From positions 620,001 to 684,000 of the forward strand of contig NZ_FRCX01000001.1 of NCBI RefSeq assembly GCF_900143065.1: DNA of 64,000 bases. Reading direction: 5' to 3'. The DNA is from Duganella sacchari (GTDB lineage: Bacteria; Pseudomonadota; Gammaproteobacteria; Burkholderiales; Burkholderiaceae_D). The notes under the pieces are model-generated. The model saw only the letters and a program-made list of their open reading frames with translations. It did not search any database and was not told the DNA's origin. Below are positions 48,629 to 56,921 of this stretch, piece by piece. The position numbers and the translations under genes were made by a program. Every line of letters starts with the position of its first letter. Position 1 is the first letter of the stretch.

Positions 48629-50338
48629 ATGAAATCTTTATCTCTGGCCAGCGTGGTGCTGTGCCTGTTTCTGGCTGCGTGCGGCGGTGGCGGCGAGTCG
48701 TCCACCACCAGCAACGGCGCCACGACGGAAGCGATGGCGGCAGCCACGCCAGTAGTCAGCATCAGCGCCTCGCCGACGGCCACCACCACCGGCCAGGTGA
48801 TTACGCTGACCTGGAACGTCAGCAATCCGCCGTCCAGCGGCTGTACGGCGTCCGGCGCCTGGAGCGGCAGTGTCGCCAGCAGCGGCACGCAAAGCGTGAC
48901 CGCCGGTGCGGCGGGTACCGCCAATTACACCTTGACTTGCGGCAGCGTCAGTAACACGGCCGCTGTCACGGTCAGCACGCCGCCACCATCGCCGACGGTC
49001 GGCCTGACGCTGGCGCCGGCCAATATCACCACCGCGCAAAGCACGGTACTGAGCTGGTCGTCGGCCAATGCCACCAGCTGCACCGCCAGCGGCGCCTGGA
49101 GCGGCAGCAAGGCCACCTCGGGCAGCATCACCGTGACATCTACCGCAGCAGGCAATTTCACTTACAGCCTGGCTTGCACCGGCGACGGCGGCACGGCCAA
49201 TGCCAGCGCCGCGCTCAGCGTGACGGCGGCGCTCAGCAACAGCACCGCAATCGTGGTCGACAATGGACCAAGCGGCGCCAACGGTGCAATCAATATCCCG
49301 TATGTGAGCGTTACGGTGTGCCGTCCTGGCACCACCACCTGCGAGACTATTGACCATGTGCTGCTGGATACCGGCTCCTACGGCCTGCGCCTGCTGGCCA
49401 GCCAGCTCAGCTCGACGCTATCGCTGCCGGCCGTGACCACCGCGTCAGGCGCGGCGGCGGGCGAATGTGGCAAGTTCATCAGCGGCTATACCTGGGGCGC
49501 AGTGCGCCAGGCTGACGTCAAGATGGCCGATGAAGTGGCGTCCGGTATTTCGATCCAGGTGATCGGCGATACGGGCGCGGCTTACGCCACCACGCCCTCC
49601 AGCTGCAGCAGCGCGGGGACCAACCTGGGGTCGCTGTCGGCCATGGGCGCGAAAGGCATCCTGGGCGTGGGCATGTTCAAGCAGGACTGCGGCACGAATT
49701 GCGCCAACGCGGCCATCAGCGGCGTGTACTACGCTTGCGCCAGCGGCAGCTGTACGGCCAGTGCCATGCCACTGACCAAGCAAATCAGTAATCCGGTGGC
49801 TTCGTTCTCGGTCAACAACAATGGCTTGCTGATCACGCTGCCCAGTGTCGGTACGGCGGGCCTGACCTCGGTCAGCGGCACGCTGATCTTTGGCGTCAAC
49901 ACGCAGAGCAACAACACCATCAACACCGAGACCATCTACAAAGCCAATAGCAGCGGCGATTTCAGCACCACCTACAAAGGCAAGACCTACAGCGCCAGCT
50001 TTATCGACAGCGGCTCCAACGGCTACTTCTTCAGCGACAGCACGATACGCCAGTGCTCGGGTGGCGACTTCTACTGCCCATCGTCCACGCTGTCGCTGAG
50101 CGCCACCAACACGGCAGCGGACGGCAGCGCTTCGGGCGCCGTCAATTTCAATGTGGTCAACATGGTCGGCCTGGCCTCGACCATCAGCGCGGCGCAAGTC
50201 GGCGGCACGGTGGGCAGTAGCAGCTCGTCCGGCAACTACTTTGACTGGGGCCTGCCCTTCTTCTACGGCCGCCGCGTGTTTGTGGTGATGGAAGCCAATA
50301 CGGTCGCGGGCAAGGCCGGACCGTACTGGGCTTACTAG
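48629..50338 (+). CDS. DUF3443 lipoprotein, aspartic-protease-like
   Basis: A 569-residue protein. It has a lipoprotein signal (LAACGGGG), two Ig-like repeats (about 45-120 and 125-200, each with CTASGAWSGS), then the DUF3443 domain. The domain has LLDTGSYGLRLL (D247) and FIDSGSNGYFF (D460), the two Asp-Thr/Ser-Gly-Ser motifs expected in a two-lobed, pepsin-like aspartic protease. That reading is inference; no substrate is known. Paired with DUF2844 upstream. Confidence 0.85.
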   Translation: MKSLSLASVVLCLFLAACGGGGESSTTSNGATTEAMAAATPVVSISASPTATTTGQVITLTWNVSNPPSSGCTASGAWSGSVASSGTQSVTAGAAGTANYTLTCGSVSNTAAVTVSTPPPSPTVGLTLAPANITTAQSTVLSWSSANATSCTASGAWSGSKATSGSITVTSTAAGNFTYSLACTGDGGTANASAALSVTAALSNSTAIVVDNGPSGANGAINIPYVSVTVCRPGTTTCETIDHVLLDTGSYGLRLLASQLSSTLSLPAVTTASGAAAGECGKFISGYTWGAVRQADVKMADEVASGISIQVIGDTGAAYATTPSSCSSAGTNLGSLSAMGAKGILGVGMFKQDCGTNCANAAISGVYYACASGSCTASAMPLTKQISNPVASFSVNNNGLLITLPSVGTAGLTSVSGTLIFGVNTQSNNTINTETIYKANSSGDFSTTYKGKTYSASFIDSGSNGYFFSDSTIRQCSGGDFYCPSSTLSLSATNTAADGSASGAVNFNVVNMVGLASTISAAQVGGTVGSSSSSGNYFDWGLPFFYGRRVFVVMEANTVAGKAGPYWAY

Positions 50339-51702
50339 CGCGGTGAGGATTGCGCGTTCGGCGCCTGCTTCACGCGTACTGGCTCGGCCGTGGCCTTGAG
50401 TCCGCCGAGCGCAACCGGCACCGCAGCGCGGCCGGCTGCACGTACCACCTCGGCTTCGCTGATGAGCATGGCGCGCTGCTGATGGTGCAGCACGCCCAGC
50501 CGGCCCTGGTCGAGCAGGAACAGCTCGCGCAGCTCGAACGGACCGGTAGCATTGGCGATCAACTCCGGCGCGAAGTTGAGCGCAATGCTGCCCGTGCCCT
50601 GCTCCAGCCACTGCGCCGAATCGGCCACGCCCAGCGGCGTCAGCGCCCCCTTCACCGTGCCGTATAAAACGCCGCGTACTTCATAGCGCCCGGCCGTCGC
50701 CGCTTCCACGCCCACCGCCAGATTGACGCCTGCGCCGGAAGTCAGCTCAGCACTGCGCGTCAGGCGTGCCACGGGCATGGCGACCGGGAAGGCCAGCCGT
50801 ATCGAGCGCTTGACTGTCTGGCCCTTTGTGCTGGCCGTACCTTCGGCCGAGATCTCCCACAAGCCCGGCGTTGGCGTTTCGTCCGCGTCCAGTGTCAACG
50901 TAGCGCGCATGCGCCCGCCGCTGTCGGCCTTGAAGCTGACCGGGAAGTGGCGCCCGGCCGGCGACACCACGTCGCCCGTCAGCTGGCTCAGCTTGACCTT
51001 GGCGCCATCCACCGCAGTTTCCAGCGCGGCTTGCAGTACCAGTTCGTTGCCGTGCAAATAGTGCAGCGCGCCGGTCTGCATGGTCAGTGCATACGGACTG
51101 TCCGGCTCCACCACGTTAACCAGGTAACGATCACTGCCGCTGGCGCCCTCCACCTTCAGCTTGAATTCGCCCGCACCCAGCGAGGATTGCAGCCGGAAGG
51201 CCGAGGTGCCTTCTGCGAACGGGATGTCGGCCTTGGCCAGCTTGTCGGCGGTGACCATGGCCTCCATACCCTCGCCGGCTTTCATCGCGCGGCCTTTCGG
51301 ATCAATCACCGTCATGGACTGAGGATGGATGGCGGCCTGCTCGCGCGGACCGACCGTACTCAGCGCCTGCACCCGCACCAGCGCGCGCGGCGCCGTGGTA
51401 TGCAGCGGCACGCCAGCAGCCAGCTCATCGGCCGTCACCGTGGTATAGGATTCCTTGCTGCGCGCAACGAAAGGCGCTGGTGCGACGGCGGCAATCTCCG
51501 GCGAGGCCCAGCTCAACGACACCGGCTCGCGTGCCACCACCGGCAGTGCGGCAGCCTCCGCTTTCATCGCGGCCGGCGCCGCAGGCACAACCACGGCCTT
51601 GGCGGCCAGATCGCCGCTCTGTGGCGGCAGCAAGCTGGCCGCGTACAAGGAATTGGCGCACGACAGCGTGGCGGCCACCAGTAATTTCAGACGTGTTTGC
51701 AT
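50335..51702 (-). CDS. DUF4785 family exported protein
   Basis: A 455-residue protein with a signal peptide and about three beta-sandwich domains, matching DUF4785. The segment from about 165 to 300 (FRLQSSLGAGEFKLKVEG, GALHYLHGNELVLQA) looks Ig-like. It follows the lipase-like gene by 11 bases on the same strand, so the two are co-expressed; its end overlaps the convergent DUF3443 stop by four bases. Confidence 0.75.
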   Translation of the reverse strand: MQTRLKLLVAATLSCANSLYAASLLPPQSGDLAAKAVVVPAAPAAMKAEAAALPVVAREPVSLSWASPEIAAVAPAPFVARSKESYTTVTADELAAGVPLHTTAPRALVRVQALSTVGPREQAAIHPQSMTVIDPKGRAMKAGEGMEAMVTADKLAKADIPFAEGTSAFRLQSSLGAGEFKLKVEGASGSDRYLVNVVEPDSPYALTMQTGALHYLHGNELVLQAALETAVDGAKVKLSQLTGDVVSPAGRHFPVSFKADSGGRMRATLTLDADETPTPGLWEISAEGTASTKGQTVKRSIRLAFPVAMPVARLTRSAELTSGAGVNLAVGVEAATAGRYEVRGVLYGTVKGALTPLGVADSAQWLEQGTGSIALNFAPELIANATGPFELRELFLLDQGRLGVLHHQQRAMLISEAEVVRAAGRAAVPVALGGLKATAEPVRVKQAPNAQSSPR

Positions 51703-51713
51703 GATGGTCCCTT

Positions 51714-52586
51714 TCAGATGTCGTTACGCAGGATGACGTCCAGGCCAAAGCACTGGCGGCGGCTCTGGTTGTGCGACAGCGGCTCGGCGCCGTTGGTCTT
51801 GTCCTTGTCGTTGAACCAGTGCGAGCCGGCGCCGGCCTGGCTGGTGCAGTTGAGGAAGCCGTCCGAGCAGCTGTCCAGCCAGCCCTGCGTGATTTCCAGT
51901 CCCACGTTCAGCGTGTAGCCGCCGCAATAGCTGTCGCTGTCGAACGGCGAGCTGTCGACATCGGTGCCGACGATGTTGTAGAACGGCTTGGGCAGCGCCG
52001 GCCGGCCCGCCGTGCCATACAGCCAGGACGCGTTGTAGTTGGCCATCCAGCTGGTCTGCTGCATGCGCACGGCGTCGCTCTTGTAGCCGAGCAGCCAGCC
52101 GACAGCGCTCTCGAATACATTGCCGCTGATGGCAGCGTCCGCCAGTGGCGTGCCCAGCGACGACGGCGCCAGCGCATTGGCCCAGCGTATCGCCTTGATG
52201 ATGGCCGGGTAACGGCTGTCGGCGGTCGGGTTGGACATCAGCCAGCGCAGCACATTACCGCCGTTGGAATGGGTCTCCACCACCAGGTCGGTGATGTTGT
52301 TATTGACGATGAAGGGATACAGCTGATCGGCCAGGCAACCGACGGCTGCCGCACTCCACATGTACTGGTCGAAGTCGCAATTGATGACCACATACAGATT
52401 CTGATTCGGCAAACCTTGCTTCACCGAATTAATCATGTCCCAAGTCCAATAATTATTGGCAGCATCGGTCTGGTGACCCGTGCCATGCACAAACGCCACG
52501 CCCGTATTGCCGGCGGATGCGGGCAGCGCTGCTGTCAGCGCCGCCACTATCGCCGCCCCAGTGATCCATCTATTGCGTAGTTTCAT
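51714..52586 (-). CDS. Exported alpha/beta hydrolase/lipase-like protein
   Basis: A 290-residue protein with a signal peptide (ALPASA cleavage near 25), an oxyanion segment FVHGTGH at 32-38 and a nucleophile-like THSNGG (Ser107), where the usual first Gly of GxSxG is Thr. Several cysteines (NCDF, GCLA, YCGG, SCSD, NCTS) suggest disulfides. The GGAGACAAGG before 52586 fixes the start. Substrate unknown. Confidence 0.78.
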   Translation of the reverse strand: MKLRNRWITGAAIVAALTAALPASAGNTGVAFVHGTGHQTDAANNYWTWDMINSVKQGLPNQNLYVVINCDFDQYMWSAAAVGCLADQLYPFIVNNNITDLVVETHSNGGNVLRWLMSNPTADSRYPAIIKAIRWANALAPSSLGTPLADAAISGNVFESAVGWLLGYKSDAVRMQQTSWMANYNASWLYGTAGRPALPKPFYNIVGTDVDSSPFDSDSYCGGYTLNVGLEITQGWLDSCSDGFLNCTSQAGAGSHWFNDKDKTNGAEPLSHNQSRRQCFGLDVILRNDI

Positions 52587-52780
52587 GCCTTGTCTCCATG
52601 GTGGTTGATCGAAGGATGACGCATCTCTATGCGCCCCGGCCGCTTGTGGCTCCGGCACGCTCAACAAGACTAGGGAAAAGTTGGTTAAATGGTATTGTTT
52701 AAATGTGCCACAAAGTTGCTAAATCACGCCAAGGCTCGTGCGGCCCGCTATTAGCGGCTCGCGGCGCAAACATTTGCGTT

Positions 52781-52798
52781 TTGTCATGCGTATGTCAT
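52781..52798 (+). promoter_or_regulatory. Pho box of the nucleotidase gene
   Basis: TTGTCAT (52781-52787), GCGT, ATGTCAT (52792-52798): two half-sites each matching six of seven bases of CTGTCAT with the standard four-base spacer. It lies 50 bases before the start codon, consistent with activation by PhoB in phosphate starvation. Confidence 0.72.
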
Positions 52799-52848
52799 GT
52801 TGTTTGATTAGAGTCACAACCTTAATTTTTCTCACTCTTGGGGTAGCA

Positions 52849-54963
52849 ATGAAACTGAATCTGGTGATGTTGGCGGCAATGACTGCGGCCGGCCTTGTAG
52901 CGTGCGGCGGCGACAGCGCCCCGGTGGCAACCACTCCACCGGCACCGGCGATCCCGGAAGGCACCACCGTTACGCTGGCGCTGTTGGAAACCACCGACAT
53001 CCACACCAACGTGATGAGCTACAACTACTACTCGCTGGCCGAGGACACCAGCCTGGGCCTGGAACGCACCTCGTCGCTGGTCAAGGCCGCGCGCACCGAG
53101 AACCCGAACAACGTGCTGCTCGACGACGGCGACGTCATCCAGGGCACGCTGCTGGGCGACCTGCAAGCCGTGACCAGGCCGATCGCCTGCAGCGACACGC
53201 TGGCCGTGCACAAAGTCATGAACGCCATGAAGTTCGACGGCGGCGGTTTCGGCAACCACGAATTCAACTACGGCCTGCCGTTCCTGAGCCAGATCACCAA
53301 CACCGACTTCGGCATCCCCGGCATCACCAAGCCCACCGGCAACTGCGGTGCGCCAACCTTCCCGCTGGTGCTGAGCAACGTCACCGGCGTGGCCAGCGGC
53401 AAGCCGATCGTGCAGCCCTACTCGCTGCTGCCAAAAACCTTCTCGGCCACCAAGCCCGACGGCAGCAAGCTGGACGTGAAAATCAACATCGGCATCATGA
53501 GCTTTGTGCCGCCGCAGATCCTGGAATGGGACCAGAAAAACCTGGCCGGCAAAGTCGCCGTCACCGGCGTGCAGGAAGCCGCCAAGCAATACGTGCCTGA
53601 AATGCGCACCAAGGGCGCCGACCTGGTGGTCGCGCTGTCGCACGGCGGCCTGGACCCAAGCGCCTACAGCCCGAAAATGGAAAACGGTTCCTACCACCTG
53701 ACCACCACCGGCATTGACGCGCTGCTGATCGGCCACTCGCACCTGATCTTCCCGAAAGGCAAAGAAGCCAACGCGCCAGCGCTGGACCCATCGTTTGCCG
53801 CCTTCCCGGCCAGCGCCAACATCGACGCCGTCAACGGCTTCGTCAACGGTGTGCCGACCGTGATGGCGCAAAGCTGGGGCCGCCGTCTGGGCATCATCAA
53901 GCTGACGCTGGCCTACACCGGCGGCAAATGGGTGGTGCAGCCCACCAAGACCACGGTGGAATCGCGCGGCTTCAAATACACCGACGGCAGCACCAACATC
54001 GCCGCCGACAGCAGCGTCGCTCCGCTGGTCGCCACCGAACACGCCGCCACCATCGCCTTCGCCAAGCAGCCGCTGGGCGTGACCACCGACTTCGAGATGT
54101 CGTCCTACTTCTCGCTGGCCGGCGATGTGACCGCGATCCAGCTCGTGAACCAGGCACAGCTCGCGTATGTGAAAAACTTCATCGCCACCAGCACCGACGC
54201 CACGCTGGCCAGCTACAAGAACATTCCGGTGATTTCGTGCAGCGCGCCGTTCAAGGCCGGCCGCAACGGTCCATCCGACTTCACCGACGTGGCGCCAGGC
54301 GCCAGCGCGGCGGTACCGGTTGGCCTGCAAGTGCGCAACCCGGGCGACCTGTATCTGTATTCGAACAACAACCTGCAAGCGGTGAAGATCAAGGGTTCCG
54401 ACCTCAAGGCCTGGCTGGAAACGGCAGCCAAGCAGTTCGGCCAGATCGATCCGGCCAAGACCGCCGAGCAGGACCTGGTACCGTCGTACGGCACCATCTA
54501 CAACTACGACGTGTTCTACGCCGAGAACAACGCGCTGACCTATCAGATCGACGTCACCAAGCCAGCTGGCAGCCGCATCGTCAACCTGACTTACAACGGC
54601 AAAGCGATTGCGGATGCGGACGACTTCATCGTCGCCACCAACGACTATCGCGCGGGCGGCGGCGGTGCGGTGCCGGGCATTGATGGCAGCAAGACCATCA
54701 TCAAATCGCCGGATGCCAACCAGACCGTGGTCAGCAACTACCTGGCGGCGCAAGGCACGGCCACCGGCAAGGTCACGCTGACCGGCAATGGCAGCGCGCG
54801 CAGCTGGAGCTTCGTCAAGATAGCGACCGCTGGTCCGGTAATCCTGCGTTCGGCGCCTGGCCACCTGGCGCTGGCGAAGAGCAACGGCATCACCGCCGTC
54901 ACGGCCGAAGGCAGCCTGGACGCCAGCGGCTTTGCCAAGTACACCATCGACCTGAGCAAGTAA
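52849..54963 (+). CDS. 2',3'-cyclic-nucleotide 2'-phosphodiesterase/3'-nucleotidase-like lipoprotein
   Basis: A 704-residue 5'-nucleotidase/CpdB family enzyme that releases phosphate from nucleotides outside the inner membrane. Lipoprotein signal with lipobox LVAC; metallophosphatase motifs TTDIHTN (D50, H52), LDDGDVIQG, GNHEFNYG, LSHGG and GHSH; C-terminal substrate domain from about 400. The ATG at 52849 gives the lipoprotein signal; a longer frame starting at 52738 would cover the Pho box. Confidence 0.9.
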   Translation: MKLNLVMLAAMTAAGLVACGGDSAPVATTPPAPAIPEGTTVTLALLETTDIHTNVMSYNYYSLAEDTSLGLERTSSLVKAARTENPNNVLLDDGDVIQGTLLGDLQAVTRPIACSDTLAVHKVMNAMKFDGGGFGNHEFNYGLPFLSQITNTDFGIPGITKPTGNCGAPTFPLVLSNVTGVASGKPIVQPYSLLPKTFSATKPDGSKLDVKINIGIMSFVPPQILEWDQKNLAGKVAVTGVQEAAKQYVPEMRTKGADLVVALSHGGLDPSAYSPKMENGSYHLTTTGIDALLIGHSHLIFPKGKEANAPALDPSFAAFPASANIDAVNGFVNGVPTVMAQSWGRRLGIIKLTLAYTGGKWVVQPTKTTVESRGFKYTDGSTNIAADSSVAPLVATEHAATIAFAKQPLGVTTDFEMSSYFSLAGDVTAIQLVNQAQLAYVKNFIATSTDATLASYKNIPVISCSAPFKAGRNGPSDFTDVAPGASAAVPVGLQVRNPGDLYLYSNNNLQAVKIKGSDLKAWLETAAKQFGQIDPAKTAEQDLVPSYGTIYNYDVFYAENNALTYQIDVTKPAGSRIVNLTYNGKAIADADDFIVATNDYRAGGGGAVPGIDGSKTIIKSPDANQTVVSNYLAAQGTATGKVTLTGNGSARSWSFVKIATAGPVILRSAPGHLALAKSNGITAVTAEGSLDASGFAKYTIDLSK

Positions 54964-54968
54964 TCACC

Positions 54969-55712
54969 ATGCGACTCCAACACTACCCCGGCGCGGCTTT
55001 GCTCGCAGTGCTGGGGTCGGTGTTCCTGCTGGGATGCCAGATGCAGCAGGAGAAACCGACCTCGGCGCAGATTGAAGTGATTGGCATGAAAGCCAAGCAG
55101 GAAGCGGACGCCCATGCCGAGCGCAAGCTCATGGCATGGTCGGAGCAGAATCTGCCGGTGGCGCAGCGCGAGCTGGCCATCCTCTACCAGACGCGCCCCG
55201 AACAACGCGCCGATGCGCTCAAGCTGTTTGAGCAGTCGGCACGCGGCGGCGATACGGAAGCCGCGTTCCAGCTGGGCGAGATGCTGCGGGTGGGCGTGTT
55301 GGGCGTCGCCGCCGCACCAGCGGCAGCCGCACCGTGGTACACGCAAGCAGCCCAGCACCAGCATGCGCGCGCATCGTTGATGCTGGGTCTGCTCTACAAG
55401 AACGGCGAAGGCGTGAAGCAAGACGCGGCCCAGGCAGCGCACTGGCTCACCGCAGCGGCAGAGCTGGGCAACGCCCACGCCATGTTCCTGCTGTCCAACG
55501 TCTACCGCGAAGGCGCCGGCGTCGCGCCAGACCAGGCCCAGGCCCGCCACTGGCTGGAAGAAGCAGCCGAGCACGAATACCCGCCAGCAATCCAGGAACT
55601 GGCCATGACCGTCCAGCTCGGCGACGCCCTGAGTCCCAAAGATGAGCTACGCGCCAGCCACCTCATGAAAGAAGCCAGCGAACACCGCCGCAACAACTGG
55701 AACCGCTTTTAA
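54969..55712 (+). CDS. Sel1-repeat lipoprotein
   Basis: A 247-residue protein with a lipoprotein signal (VFLLGC) and four to five Sel1-like helical repeats (about 60-230: LGLLYKNGEGVKQDAAQAAHWLT type). Such repeats mediate protein contacts. It starts five bases after the nucleotidase stop, so it may share PhoB control. Confidence 0.85.
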   Translation: MRLQHYPGAALLAVLGSVFLLGCQMQQEKPTSAQIEVIGMKAKQEADAHAERKLMAWSEQNLPVAQRELAILYQTRPEQRADALKLFEQSARGGDTEAAFQLGEMLRVGVLGVAAAPAAAAPWYTQAAQHQHARASLMLGLLYKNGEGVKQDAAQAAHWLTAAAELGNAHAMFLLSNVYREGAGVAPDQAQARHWLEEAAEHEYPPAIQELAMTVQLGDALSPKDELRASHLMKEASEHRRNNWNRF

Positions 55713-55732
55713 ATAGCACAAAGCCAGCAGGA

Positions 55733-55764
55733 CCCGCAGTGCTAGAATCGATTCTCACTGCGGG
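55733..55764. promoter_or_regulatory. Palindromic operator of the toxin-antitoxin pair
   Basis: CCCGCAGTG (55733-55741) and CACTGCGGG (55756-55764) flank the 12-base palindrome AGAATCGATTCT (55744-55755). TAGAAT within it may be the -10, and the GGGAG ribosome site touches its end, so an antitoxin-toxin complex bound here would block transcription. Confidence 0.6.
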
Positions 55765-55773
55765 AGAAAAATC

Positions 55774-55956
55774 ATGGCGGATCATATTTTGGAAGAAGCA
55801 GACAACAACGATCTGCATGTTTTGGCAGATCAACGTTTCAAGAACTTCCTTGCCACCCAAAAAACCATCCCGTGGGCCGAAGCAAGCGCCTATCTGGACA
55901 AGCGTGCTGCTGGCAACACCCCCTCTCTTCCGCAGCCTCAACAGTTTGTCCCTTAA
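55774..55956 (+). CDS. Putative antitoxin
   Basis: A 60-residue acidic protein (ADHILEEADNNDLHVLADQRF, PWAEASAYLDKR) with GGGAG eight bases upstream, immediately followed by a ParE-type toxin gene two bases later. Sequence is like short antitoxins paired with this toxin subgroup. The DNA-binding part is not a clear known fold. Confidence 0.68.
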   Translation: MADHILEEADNNDLHVLADQRFKNFLATQKTIPWAEASAYLDKRAAGNTPSLPQPQQFVP

Positions 55957-55958
55957 CG

Positions 55959-56243
55959 ATGGCCCGCATCGAACTGATGCCCGAGGCGTTAGATGACTTG
56001 GACCGCATCGTCAACCACCTGGTTCAAAGCAAAGCCGTCAATATCCCAAAGAAGATTGCGGAAATTCAGCAAGCGATCAGCGTGCTGCAAACAAGCCCCA
56101 GAATTGGCCATGCCATTAGCAATGACAAGCGAGAGCTACTCATCGGCCAAAGACGTCATGGATATGTTGCTGTGTACAGCTACCTTGCGGACATTGATTG
56201 CGTATTTGTGCTGACCATACAGAGCCAGCGGCAACAACGTTAA
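55959..56243 (+). CDS. RelE/ParE family toxin
   Basis: A 94-residue basic protein of the RelE/ParE fold: MARIELMPEALDDLDRIVNHL at the N-terminus, central SPRIGHAI and the C-terminal strand pair RHGYVAVYSY and VFVLTIQSQR. The toxin either cuts mRNA or inhibits gyrase; the subgroup looks ParE-like. Translated in tandem with the antitoxin. Confidence 0.83.
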   Translation: MARIELMPEALDDLDRIVNHLVQSKAVNIPKKIAEIQQAISVLQTSPRIGHAISNDKRELLIGQRRHGYVAVYSYLADIDCVFVLTIQSQRQQR

Positions 56244-56316
56244 GCAATGCACAGACCGAAGCTCTTCGCACTCCTAGACTGAATGTGCAGTCCCATTCGC
56301 CACGCAAGGAGCCGAC

Positions 56317-56823
56317 ATGAGAACCACTTCGCACACACCTGGTAAAGTTACCAAGCCCATCCCTACCGAAACCGATCCGCAAGACGCCATCACGTTGCTG
56401 ACGGAAGATCACGAGCATGTGAAATCGCTGTTCGAGCAATATGAAGAACTGGGCGATCGTGCTCATGTGAGCAAACACAAGCTCGCATTGCAAATCTGCG
56501 ATGAACTGACGCGGCACACCATGATCGAGGAAGAAATCTTCTACCCGGCCGTGCGCAAAGCCATCAAGGAAGACGACCTGATGGATGAAGCAGTGGTGGA
56601 GCACGCCTCCGCCAAAGACCTGATCGCGCAAATCCAGAGCATGGAGCCGACCGAAGACCTGTTTGACGCCAAAGTCAAAGTGCTGTCGGAAATGATCGAC
56701 CACCACGTCGGCGAAGAGGAAAACGACATGTTCCCCAAAGTCCGCAAAGCCAAGCTGGACCTGATGGAACTGGGCGAAGCCATGGCCGCCCGCAAAGAAA
56801 CCATCGAACTGCCACCGCACTAA
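56317..56823 (+). CDS. Hemerythrin domain protein
   Basis: A 168-residue four-helix protein with di-iron ligands expected in DHEHVKSLF, HTMIEEEIFYP, VVEHASAKDL and DHHVGEEENDMFP. Such proteins bind oxygen, iron or nitric oxide and respond to stress. It ends just before the 44-base perfect hairpin. Confidence 0.9.
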   Translation: MRTTSHTPGKVTKPIPTETDPQDAITLLTEDHEHVKSLFEQYEELGDRAHVSKHKLALQICDELTRHTMIEEEIFYPAVRKAIKEDDLMDEAVVEHASAKDLIAQIQSMEPTEDLFDAKVKVLSEMIDHHVGEEENDMFPKVRKAKLDLMELGEAMAARKETIELPPH

Positions 56824-56827
56824 TTAA

Positions 56828-56921
56828 AATCCGGGGTCAGTTCTTGCAATCCAACACGGGCTCTGCCGTAGCAAGCGCTACGGCAGAGCCCGTGTTGGAT
56901 TGCAAGAACTGACCCCGGATT
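56828..56921. repeat. Perfect 44-base inverted repeat, REP/REPIN-like
   Basis: The arms at 56828-56871 and 56878-56921 are exact complements across a six-base loop (CAAGCG). The outer end is AATCCGGGGTCAG, the same end motif as the hairpin at 21264-21359, while the inner sequence differs. It lies exactly between two convergent genes and overlaps the stop of the CoaD-like gene. Likely a mobile palindromic element now serving as a bidirectional terminator. Confidence 0.9.

Noticed and set aside
52738-52848. A longer N-terminus for the nucleotidase
   Set aside because: It would translate through the Pho box and lose the lipoprotein signal that begins at 52849.
52822-54864. A 680-codon minus-strand frame opposite the nucleotidase
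   Set aside because: Antisense shadow caused by codon bias, with no recognisable protein.
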